This document shows, piece after piece, positions 52,601 through 60,362 of a DNA stretch of 64,000 nucleotides. The DNA is from Struthio camelus. Lineage: Eukaryota; Chordata; Aves; Struthioniformes; Struthionidae. Where the stretch lies: positions 23,961,213-24,025,212 of the forward strand of contig NC_090943.1 in assembly GCF_040807025.1 (NCBI RefSeq). The letters are read 5' to 3'. The notes under the pieces were generated by a model. It was not told where the DNA came from and made no database searches. It saw only the letters and a list, made by a program, of their open reading frames with translations. Made by a program: the position numbers and the translations under genes. Position 1 is the stretch's first letter. The number at the start of each line of letters is the position of its first letter.

Positions 52601-55409
52601 TGCTTTGCTGTTACTACACGTCCAACTTCCACAGCAAATGAAACAAGCCTTTCTCATCAAGAAGCTTCTTCTGTTGTATACTCCTGATTCATATGCAGAA
52701 TACGTCTTTCCCAGTACACTGAGTCACAAGTCTGACATTTCTTTCCTCTGTGTTTGAATCGAGAAGTTTCCCAATATGTAATTGCAAAGAGTGTTACTCA
52801 CCTCTAGGCTGATTAGAATCTCTGGGGAACTTAGCTACTATAATCTAAGCTTTTTCTGAGTATTTGCAAGGTATATTTTTTTCCAAAGGCTTATAATTTG
52901 CTATATTTCAGCTACAGCAAAGCACATATTCCTGACAGCATTTCTCCCATGTTAAATTTCAAGTCATTGTTGTGAAGTGTGGAGTTTTCAAAGGAGAACG
53001 TGCTATAATTTCTTTTCTCTTGTGTTCAGTAGTGACAGCACCATTTGGGCTGAAATTTTTAACAAAAATCCTTAAGATGTACCCACTACCGATATGCTGG
53101 CCCAGAACACTAAAGAATGAGAAAACTCTAAGCTGAAAATAAGGCTTAGTGAAGAGAATGTCAGGAAGCTTTGGTAGCAGATGCTGTTCTTAGCTACAAT
53201 TACCATTAATCAAAGTATATATGGATATATATTGTAACCCCTTCTTACACAAAAGATCCAGAGTTACAGTCATTCTTCTTTCCTAACATTAACAGATTTA
53301 TTTGTGCTTTTAATGTCTGAATGTAGAAATAGTAATTGCACTATAGGTCAGTGAAATACTGCAGTCATTTGCCTTAGTCATTATCATGGGTCCCATAGCA
53401 ATATTGTTATGATTCTTGCAGCTGTGACTTGTTTTCATGAGGGTGACATCAGGATGCTGTTGCTTTTCCATTTTTCCTATTAGCAATGTATGTATGTTAT
53501 TGAGAAACAAATGGCAGCCTAATAGAAAGCCAGCACTCTTTGATAGTGAGTGTTGCCAAGACTGCAACATCATCAAGTAGCATGTATGACCTAAAAGATA
53601 TGGAGAGAGTTCAGAACTGTGCAGCAAGTACCTGCATACTTTGAGCTGTTAAATCTGTCCTTCTGATGTAGCCTGTTCTTGAGCCAAGAAGAGAGGAGAT
53701 GCAAGATAATGTTAACAGGTAGATGGAGGGGGCTTGGCATAAAGGAGGCAGAGAGTCCTGAAAATACGTCCAGGCTTAGGGCTGCCAAGAGGCGGTAGGA
53801 GCATCTCTGGAATTTTCACTTTTTAGATAAGCTTATTGGGCTGTAAGTGTATATGTATTTATATACAAATGCACATTCATTTTTATATATTCTTTTAAAA
53901 TGTGTAAATTCTGTGCCTTATCCAGTGGCTTCAGTGAGAACTCCATCTGTGGAAGTTTGTGTGGGAATTTAAGTGATTGTTCCAAAGAGGGAATGGGTGC
54001 CCAAATTTTGAGTGCCAGAAAGCTGAGCCAGAGTGCTTAGAACTGGCAGAAGATGTGTTTACCAAATTAGTCCACGTTCAAGGCATTAATAACTGGCAGA
54101 GAAGGATGCAGCACCTCCTCCCAGACACCACCTCCTCAGCTTCCCACCCTTGGCTCAGCTGCTGTCCAGCCACGTTCTCTCCTGAGCCCCCTCTGGAAGA
54201 CGGTTTCACTGATGCGCTGTGAAAACTTCAGAACGTGTATGCCACTTCTGCACACATCATGTGCATGCATCAAAGCTAATCTGGGTGCTGATGACCTCAG
54301 GGTCAAAGTTAGGTGCTTCTTCTTAGGGTATGATCAAATAATTGAATGTGATCGAGTTTCAGCAGCTTAGCAAATGACATGCACGGTTGAATCGCTGCTG
54401 CTGTTCATCTTTCACTCAAGTTAAAGCAAATGCACTTTAGCTCACAGCTAGAGTGAGCTAAGAGTGTGAGCCAGGACAATTATAGTTGATTAGCTGGTTC
54501 TTGGTAACTTAATTCTCAGCACCTCTCTCACCTCTGATTGTGTGCTCAGTACACAGTGCAGACCTTTTACAATGCCTGAACCAGTTTAATTTTTCCTGAG
54601 CCTCGTTTCTTTCTGCCAGTCTTTGCTCTTCTAATGTGAAGGATATTTTTGATGCTATCTATATTTCTGAGTGCATTCCACAGGGCCAGTGTTGAATTAC
54701 ATGGAAAATTATGCAGCTGCTTGATCACTCACTGCAGTAAGCCTTGCTCACAGCCTGGTTTGTACTGGTGGTATGTTGTGCAGTCAGACTGGTTTGATTT
54801 GCCTTAACTGGTGGGAGGAGCTCAGATTAGAAGTAAAATGTAAAAGTTGTCGAGAGAAGCAGTTTAGTACGTCTGCAAAATCTGTGTATTTTCTTTCTGC
54901 CATGGCCACATTCCTCTTTGGATGTTCTGCTGATAGTCTGTAGAGTAGCAGTTGTGCAATGTGTTAGGTACTGCTGCCCCTCCCTGAGATGGTTGTCCTT
55001 CACCAAGAACGTTGGCGTTTTTGAGCTGTATGAAGAGAAGGTAGATTAGCATTAGTTACAGAAGAAGGCAATGTTTTGAAGCTACTTGTTAAAGCTTAGA
55101 AATGACTGTACTGCTAATGGAAGAACCAGTCTAAATCCAGTGACCTGGTTGGGAGTTATTTTTGTGTGTGGGATTCCTATACATAAGCTGCAGTCTATGA
55201 TAACTGTATTAAGAATTGTTCATGAAAAATAGCAGTGGACCAAAACCTAGAAACAAACCCAGACTAATGACACTGAACTATCTGTTTTTGTTTTAGGCTT
55301 CCCTCACAAAGTAACAATAAAGCAACGCTACCGTCTTTTGGGAAACAGCCTCAATGTACACGTGGTGGCAAAATTGATCTCCTTTCTACTTGGATCGTTT
55401 GGAACCTGA
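25617..55409 (+). CDS. TRDMT1: tRNA (cytosine-5-)-methyltransferase (DNMT2), complete gene with eleven coding exons, 403 aa
   Basis: TRDMT1/DNMT2 uses S-adenosylmethionine to methylate C38 in the anticodon loop of tRNA-Asp (also tRNA-Gly and tRNA-Val), protecting the tRNAs from cleavage. I joined eleven exons (25617-25680, 34736-34845, 36664-36740, 38262-38333, 41936-42001, 43552-43621, 44552-44635, 45122-45489, 49557-49614, 50657-50786, 55297-55409), all GT/AG and in phase, totalling 1212 nt. Motifs seen: motif I LELYSGIGGMHQAL (residues 7-20); motif IV SPPCQPF with catalytic Cys79; motif VI ENV with Glu119; SRLRYF in the motif VIII position; the DNMT2 hallmark CFTKGYGHY (300-308); and motifs IX/X RYFTPREIANLHGFPPEF and RYRLLGNSLN. 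Cys79 and Glu119 fall at the same numbers as in human. The start has a good Kozak context (GAGAATGG) and is the conserved family start. Human is 391 aa; the surplus is in the recognition domain and a longer C-terminus. DNMT1/3 are excluded by size and the CFT motif. Confidence 0.97.
25777..25866. repeat. 45-bp imperfect tandem duplication with YY1-like motifs
   Basis: Two diverged copies of a unit running from CCTGACCC through GGCGCCATCTTCTCG; the shared cores lie at 25795-25809 and 25840-25854, 45 bp apart. Each carries GCCATCTT, the reverse of the YY1 core AAGATGGC. Two direct-orientation copies follow at 25867-25874 and 26018-26025. Confidence 0.75.
32065..32455 (+). mobile_element. CR1 LINE, 5'-truncated 3' fragment, avian type
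   Basis: About 390 bp matching the well-known CR1 3' region: GAGGCAACAGGCAGAAACTG, TTGCCCAGAGAGGCAGTGGA, GGGGTTGGACTAGATGATCT, TCCAGAGGTCCCTTCCAACC, ending in the 8-bp-type repeat ATTCTGTGGTTCTGTGG. It is a truncated, non-autonomous copy in sense orientation in TRDMT1 intron 1. The frames are broken (only 67- and 73-codon pieces), so it makes no reverse transcriptase. Its good preservation points to an avian-lineage insertion. Confidence 0.92.
34736..34845 (+). CDS. TRDMT1: TRDMT1 exon 2
   Basis: 110 nt, residues 22-58, containing AAVDVNTLANEVYKHNFP. The acceptor is TTTTAG|ATAGC and the donor ATTGAG|GTGGGT. It lies 9 kb from exon 1. Confidence 0.96.
34846..36663 (+). other. TRDMT1: TRDMT1 intron 2
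   Basis: 1818 bp, AT-rich, ending in a long polypyrimidine tract; nothing else recognised. Confidence 0.9.
36664..36740 (+). CDS. TRDMT1: TRDMT1 exon 3, catalytic motif IV
   Basis: 77 nt, residues 59-83 plus two bases of Arg84. It carries MSPPCQPF with nucleophile Cys79. It is preceded by an unusually long T- then C-rich tract (about 36630-36660), and the donor is ACAAG|GTAGGT. Confidence 0.97.
36741..38261 (+). other. TRDMT1: TRDMT1 intron 3
   Basis: 1521 bp; nothing else recognised. Confidence 0.9.
38262..38333 (+). CDS. TRDMT1: TRDMT1 exon 4
   Basis: 72 nt, residues 84-107 (IGLQGDVSDPRTKSFLYILD and onward) plus two bases of Arg108. The acceptor is TTTCTCAG|A and the donor CCGAG|GTATAA. 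Confidence 0.96.
38334..41935 (+). other. TRDMT1: TRDMT1 intron 4
   Basis: 3602 bp. A small perfect inverted repeat lies at 41058-41082 (10-bp arms, 5-base loop). The open frame at 39187-39525 has no family features. Nothing else recognised. Confidence 0.85.
41936..42001 (+). CDS. TRDMT1: TRDMT1 exon 5, motif VI
   Basis: 66 nt, residues 108-129 plus two bases of Arg130. It carries KYILLENVKGF with the ENV motif (Glu119). The acceptor is TTGTAG|G and the donor GCAAG|GTAAAC. Confidence 0.96.
42002..43551 (+). other. TRDMT1: TRDMT1 intron 5
   Basis: 1550 bp; nothing else recognised. Confidence 0.9.
43552..43621 (+). CDS. TRDMT1: TRDMT1 exon 6
   Basis: 70 nt, residues 130-153 (NELLQILETCGFKYQEFLLS, then PTC). 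The acceptor is TGCCAG|A. The donor is ACCTGT|GTGAGT; the GTGT repeat gives a second possible GT two bases earlier, but only this one keeps the frame. Confidence 0.95.
43622..44551 (+). other. TRDMT1: TRDMT1 intron 6
   Basis: 930 bp; nothing else recognised. Confidence 0.9.
44552..44635 (+). CDS. TRDMT1: TRDMT1 exon 7
   Basis: 84 nt, residues 154-181, starting LGIPNSRLRYFLIAKLHAKP. The acceptor is TTACAG|CTT and the donor GGTCAG|GTGAGT. The SRLRYF segment is the motif VIII region. Confidence 0.96.
44636..45121 (+). other. TRDMT1: TRDMT1 intron 7
   Basis: 486 bp with a T-run near 44760-44773; nothing else recognised. Confidence 0.9.
45122..45489 (+). CDS. TRDMT1: TRDMT1 exon 8, target-recognition region and CFT motif
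   Basis: 368 nt, residues 182-303 plus two bases of Gly304, the longest exon. The first half (to about 245) is poorly conserved; the rest has FKLETAEEMERK, LLRYAFLLDIVKPTCRRS and the start of the DNMT2 hallmark CFT. The acceptor is TACTTAG|ATA and the donor AAAGG|GTAAGT. Confidence 0.97.
47325..47385 (+). mobile_element. Possible degraded CR1-type 3' tail
   Basis: GATCTTGTGATCCCTTCCAA near 47347-47366 resembles the CR1 tail GATCTxxTGGTCCCTTCCAAC. The rest is too diverged to follow, so this could be chance. Confidence 0.35.
48381..48420. repeat. Perfect 20-bp tandem duplication containing a 12-bp palindrome
   Basis: GTTTTTTAATACGTATTAGT occurs twice without a mismatch. Each copy contains the palindrome TAATACGTATTA (48387-48398 and 48407-48418). 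Confidence 0.95.
49557..49614 (+). CDS. TRDMT1: TRDMT1 exon 9
   Basis: 58 nt, completing Gly304 and encoding YGHYVEGTGSVLQTAVDIQ (305-323), which finishes the CFTxxYxxY hallmark. The acceptor is GTTAAG|G and the donor ACAG|GTAAGA. Confidence 0.96.
49615..50656 (+). other. TRDMT1: TRDMT1 intron 9
   Basis: 1042 bp with an AAAT/GATA simple repeat (50067-50133) and a T run before the exon 10 acceptor. Nothing else recognised. Confidence 0.9.
50067..50133 (+). repeat. AAAT/GATA simple repeat
   Basis: Interrupted AAATAAAT and GATAGATAGA tetranucleotide runs, a compound microsatellite. Confidence 0.85.
50657..50786 (+). CDS. TRDMT1: TRDMT1 exon 10
   Basis: 130 nt, residues 324-366 plus the first base of Gly367, containing LRYFTPREIANLHGFPPEF (motif IX). 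The acceptor TTAATAG|CTT has a weak nearby pyrimidine tract; a T run lies 15-30 bases further up. The donor is TTTG|GTATGT. Confidence 0.96.
50787..55296 (+). other. TRDMT1: TRDMT1 intron 10
   Basis: 4510 bp. A short MIR-like relic may lie at 52217-52260. Open frames at 52569-52757 and 53977-54222 have no recognisable family. Nothing else seen. Confidence 0.85.
52217..52260 (+). mobile_element. Possible MIR-type SINE relic
   Basis: ATTTTACAGAGAGAGAACTG followed by AGGCAAGGAGATAGTTA resembles the MIR core (ATTTTACAGATGAGGAAACT, GAGGCACAGAGAGGTTAAG). Short and diverged; low certainty. Confidence 0.35.
55297..55409 (+). CDS. TRDMT1: TRDMT1 exon 11 (coding part), motif X and C-terminus
   Basis: 113 nt, residues 367-403 and TGA. 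It starts FPHKVTIKQRYRLLGNSLNV (motif X) and ends KLISFLLGSFGT. Human ends KLIKILYE, so the last few residues are longer here. The acceptor is GTTTTAG|GC. Confidence 0.96.
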
Positions 55410-55889
55410 ATCTGATAAATATGGACTGATGACAGAAAATACTTTTGTCTCTTAAGAGAAAGTTGATAGTGGCTTAACAAAAATCACAGCTAACAAAAAT
55501 GTCTGTCCAGGTATTTTACTGAACAGTTCTCATGTATTTTTAATATTGTATTGTATTTATGGTGGATTTGCATTGTACAGATGTTTTATTTAAATGGATC
55601 TTGCCAGGAATTAATGGCTTTAGATGTTCTTTCTAGTTTGCAGAAGGAAAAATAGGAGCATTTACACATTCCTCAATGAAAATGGGTAAAACTTTTGTAT
55701 TTTTATCTTAAAACTGTCTTCTCAACGCAGTATAAAAAGGCTACAAACGTCAAAGCTGTTCTAATTAAGTGCAGAGACCAAGTTCTACATGTAAAATATC
55801 TTCATCTGTAAATGCAAGTGATCTATTCTTAAAAGATTTACTGTATATGTAATCTGAGATTTTGATGCGTTTTTGTAGCTAATGAAACT

Positions 55890-55895
55890 ATTAAA
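55890..55895 (+). terminator. TRDMT1: TRDMT1 candidate poly(A) signal ATTAAA
   Basis: The common variant hexamer, followed within 30 bases by TTTTGTATAGG and TGTATGTG, a plausible GT-rich downstream element. Confidence 0.5.
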
Positions 55896-56041
55896 TTCAG
55901 TATTTTGTATAGGTATTGTATGTGTATTTTAAGGAAACACAATATCATCCTTAGTTTATGTTTGCCTGATCCTCTCTAGATAGTTGTAGGTTTCTGAAAC
56001 CCAGTTGTATCTGTCTGGAGAAATTTGTTTCGGGGCAACTG

Positions 56042-56047
56042 AATAAA
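56042..56047 (+). terminator. TRDMT1: TRDMT1 candidate distal poly(A) signal AATAAA
   Basis: Canonical hexamer 633 nt past the stop; an alternative to the ATTAAA further upstream. Confidence 0.4.
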
Positions 56048-58854
56048 AATATTTCAAGGTTATCACAAGTCTTGACAATAACTTTGCTGTTTCTATTTTC
56101 ACTTAAATCATGCAGGATGAGATCATTGGTCTTTACCAAAGACCTACACATACAAGACATAAAAAGATTTAAAAGCTCCCTGTCTAGGCAAGGAAGGGTT
56201 TCTGTGGCATGAGAACTGGAGAAAAAGTACACGGTTATCTTCCAAGACTTCACAGAATTTGACACTACGGCTAGGGTAAGGAGTGAATGTTGGGGTGAGG
56301 CCACTGTCTGTGGCCACCTAGAATGCCACAGGTGTACACCATCTCATAGAGCTGGGCTAACAGATTTGTGTATCATCAGGTCTTGTAAGTTCAGCATCCT
56401 GTAGCAGTAGAGAAAATTATGGAAAAACTTGAGTGCCGTCTGAAGAAGTATGTGTTTAGTTTGTTACTTTTGGTACAGATAATGCCATAATGGTATCTAG
56501 AGAAAAACCAGGTTGAGAGAGGAAAAGGTGAGATGGTAGCTAGTAAACAACCAATAGGGGACTGATATGTTACATGACTGAAGGATTTCTTAGATTGATC
56601 ATAGTTCCTCTGCACCAAAACAGCAAGTTGTCAAAGCCACCAGCCTGGAAAAAGACTGATTTTTTTTCTGTGGGAAAGACCTATTCACAGTTACGATATA
56701 TTGCATCCAGGCTTGATAATGCAGTAGATACTAAAGACTAGAGAACAGAGGTGCTGTAGAGATACTGCAGGCGTTCTGTTCTGCTGTAGTCCTCCTGAAA
56801 GAGAAAATGAGTGTGGTAGGTATCACCTTATACTGTACTTTAGCTTATGCTGACTCCTTGTTTATTTCTTCTTCTGTCTTAATGTGCATGCTGCTGCTTC
56901 TGGACTATTAAATCAGGAAAGCTTGGGCTGAGCTACTGCAGCCTGTCTTGTTCTCCAAGAGCATTTTGACCACTTGGAGTGTTCCAGCTATAGAAGAGAA
57001 ATGGAAATAAATTCTCCTGAAAGAGCTCTGGACTGGGCTCTTTTATCTTAGAGAAAGATGAGTTCTGGACCCCCTCTTTACATGATTTCTTGTAGCAGTA
57101 TAATGGCAAAAAGGAGTAATAATTTTAGGTTATATCTACTGCTAACCTTTGCAAAGAGCAAGTGTGTTTTGGACTGTGTTGTGAACTATAGTTTGTTTAC
57201 GTGGTAGTTATTATTTAAATTTATCAGCAGATTAATAACCAGTTACTACATGGTCTTGTTCTTGGAGATACGTGATAACGAGAGGATCTTTTCCTCTCTG
57301 AAGTGATCTAAACAGTCAAATGAAAACAAAGGAAATCATAATTTTATGTACAAAATGGGATTTTTTTCTGCTAAAGCATTTAAATAGCCTTTTCATTTTG
57401 CCTCACTGTAATAATAGTAACTATTAACATTTCATTTTCAATTCTTTAGTGTTTAAATGATATTTTAGTGGCTTATTTTAATTTATATGCCTTTCGTAAG
57501 CGAGCTGTATTAAAGTGTAATTTGAAAGTTACGTAGGTGCATGTAAAACTATAATATAGCAATAGTCTGTTACATGTTGGCAGTGATTTTTTCATTTCAT
57601 ATGAATGTGAAGACTGAAATTTGTTTACTTATCAGATCTGTTTCCAAAGCAGATAATATTTTGAACAGATTTCAAAGTTGTAAATATGTCTCTGTGTATT
57701 TTACCCCTCTGAGCCCTGGAAAACGAGCGCAGCTAAATTGAGTGAACTGCTTCCTATCCCATCTATTTGTCATTAATAGACTTGTTTACCGAGCTTTGTT
57801 GAGTTGCACCTGCTTGACCTCGCTTGATGATCATGTTGCTTCTCTTTTTTCAAGCAGTCTCCTAATAGTAAGTGCTTTGCAGCCTACATCTGTGCAGAAC
57901 TTTGCAACTTCAACTTAAACCTTTTAACAGCAATGAAATAGGAAAAGTGATTGCAAGAGCAGCTGAAAGGTAAATGAGTGAAATCTGGAGGACAGCTCTG
58001 GAATTGGGAGGAGATAGCTAGAATCTGATTTTTGCTTTCACAGCTTAGTTATTCTGCACATGTGAAATATATCTTCTTGTCTGAGTGAGATGATATGACC
58101 AAATTCCCTCAAGCTTAAGAATCTCCAGTGAGGAAGAAGATGTCATTCATATTTAGGGGTGTCATATTTATGCAGTTGCTTGTAGAGCATGGCAATTGCC
58201 TTTGAGAATGTTTTACCTATGTAAGCTTGTTTTTATCTGAGTTAATCCAGGATTTCCCTGTACTCATGAAGAAACCTGTGTAACAGTGAAGTTATTAAAA
58301 TATCTTTTGTTTGAAGCAGTGGTTCTGAATCTTTTTTGGTAGATGAACTTAATATTTTCCAGTGGAGGTACATCCTTCCAGATAGTGAACATAAGGCTCC
58401 TGCTAGCAGGCTTTTTTGTCTCACCTTTTGCTCAGCTCCTTAGAAGAAGTATAAGGATTGCCAGGAATCTCTGTAGTGCAAGCTGAAAAAAACATTACTC
58501 TCTAGTTATTCTATCGTATGTCTAAAATTTAGTCATGGATATGTCCATTCTGTTCTCTGAAAAGAGATCTCAATAGTAATGGCCGAACTGAAATCTAAAC
58601 AGGTCCAATATTTTGATGACTATTCTGTGGTAGCAATTGTAGCAAATTTCTAAAACAAATAGAAAATTCAGCAAGTATTTGTTACATCTCGGGGATAAAC
58701 TATTAATTCTTAGCTCACGCTGTTTTCTCTCTTCTATTTGCTTGCTTTTCACACAGAAATTTAATGCTCCATTGACTTTCTGTATAAATACCGAATTGTA
58801 TTTCTTTCCTTTTGTAAATTTTCGTAAAGTGAAAATCTATTAGAAACTTAGTAT

Positions 58855-58885
58855 TACTAAGATACTCTTAGTTAGTATCTTAGTA
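58855..58885. repeat. Perfect inverted repeat, 12-bp arms and 7-base loop
   Basis: TACTAAGATACT at 58855-58866 and its exact reverse complement at 58874-58885. It lies in a short block of repeated AGTATCTTAG words running to about 58915. Confidence 0.9.
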
Positions 58886-58962
58886 TCTTAGATTACTCTT
58901 AGATACTTGAAACCACTTACGTGCTCTGTTTTTTTTCCCCTGTATGATATTTAAAGAATACA

Positions 58963-59064
58963 CTATATCAATATATATAATTATATATATATCAATATAT
59001 ATAATAAATATATATCAATATATATAATAACTATATATCTATATCTATATATTCTAATATATAG
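58963..59064. repeat. AT-rich minisatellite / (TA)n block
   Basis: About 100 bp of almost pure A and T with a repeating word TATATCAATATATATAAT (at least three copies, some interrupted), followed by CTATATCTATA variants. Confidence 0.9.
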
Positions 59065-60089
59065 AAGTGGTCAAAGAAATAGCCTAGGAAAAATAATACC
59101 AGAGTATAAGAATCTAGCCATATAGCCAAAAGTGAATTCCAGTGAGTGTCCTCATTTTTGCCTGTGCAACACATGGGTGTTCTGGTGTTATAAACTTGGA
59201 AGCATATGCTCACTGAGTAACAGCTTACTTGAGTAAGTAACTGATACCCAAGAGAGCATGGAAGACTAAACAATGAGTAGTGATAACATGTCAATTTAAA
59301 GGTTATTGTGAAGACCGTGAAGAGATTTGTCGTATTTTTATGTTTATTTGATTACTGGGGTTGGGAAAAAGAAATATATTCCATTAGATCACCAGACAGC
59401 CATGTAGAAGCACAGGACAACTGGAGTGTTCTCTTTGACTTTCCTGATCTTTTTGACAGTGGGAGGAAACATGTTTCCCCATGCATGGACAAAGGATCTT
59501 TTCATAGAGCTCTGATGAAGCAAGAAGCAGAGTTGGATGGGCTAAAATATACTGGAATATACCACTTCTAGTGAAACAGGGCTACTGGAAGGAACTTGAG
59601 GGATTCTCTGAGCGGCTGCTCTAGCTGGACACCCTTTACAGAGGGTTGTTACTAAAACTCAGAAAACTGCCACAAGGAAGTCCTTAAAAACTTCTCCAGT
59701 TGGGAGCTGCTCTCTCCAAACACAGGAATACACCCTGAAATCCCATCTTGGTGGAGAGCGTATTTGTTTTGTGCTTTGGTCCGTGCACTGGGCTGATGTA
59801 ACTCTACCACACTTCTAAATTAAGGTACAACATGGCATTTGGAAGCAAAACACATTGTTGGTTCAAACGTATGTTCTTACACCTGAAGAGTAATAAATAG
59901 TTTTGATTAGTTCTTATGTTTGCCCTGTATATATTTTAAAAAACTACTTAATCCCATTTTGTTTATAAATGTTGCACTGGGTGAAAATGGGATTCTACCT
60001 AGAATTAATATTTCTGCATTACATTTCCGCTGTTTGTCCATCTTATGCAATATCTGGCATTATTCATTATGTATGCGTTGTAAAGTGAA

Positions 60090-60362
60090 GCATGGGGAAG
60101 AGTTCACGAGAAGACTGGATAAGTTCATGGAAGAAAAATCCTTTGAAGAGTACCGAATAGGTAGAATTCTGGCTGAAGAAGTCCTCAAGCTGCAGATAGA
60201 TGAAGGTAAAGAGAATACATAGGAGAGGTACTGTATGTGCTTACCCTTTTGTGTACCCTTCCTTCCCTGATCATCTGCCTTGGCTACTGTTGCAGACAGG
60301 GTACTGACCTAGACAGATCTTTTTCTAACCCAGTATGACTACTCTTACTTTCTTATATTTGT
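60090..60362 (+). mobile_element. Old, diverged CR1-family LINE 3' fragment
   Basis: Matches an older amniote CR1 tail: AGACTGGATAAGTTCATGGA near 60110-60130, then GAAGTCCTCAAGCTGCAGAT, ATCTGCCTTGGCTACTGTTG, CAGACAGGGTACTGACCTAG and CTAACCCAGTATGACTACTC. The unbroken 100-codon frame ending at 60222 runs through this fragment and so is repeat-derived rather than a host exon. The start is approximate. Confidence 0.75.

Larger units (their letters stand above)
55410..56065 (+). other. TRDMT1: TRDMT1 3' untranslated region (approximate end)
   Basis: AT-rich sequence after the stop. Candidate poly(A) signals are ATTAAA at 55890-55895, followed by GT-rich sequence, and AATAAA at 56042-56047. Which one is used cannot be told. 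Confidence 0.6.

Noticed and set aside
59920-60222. 100-codon frame considered as a first CUBN exon
   Set aside because: Its second half is a diverged CR1 LINE tail and it has no signal peptide or cubilin similarity.
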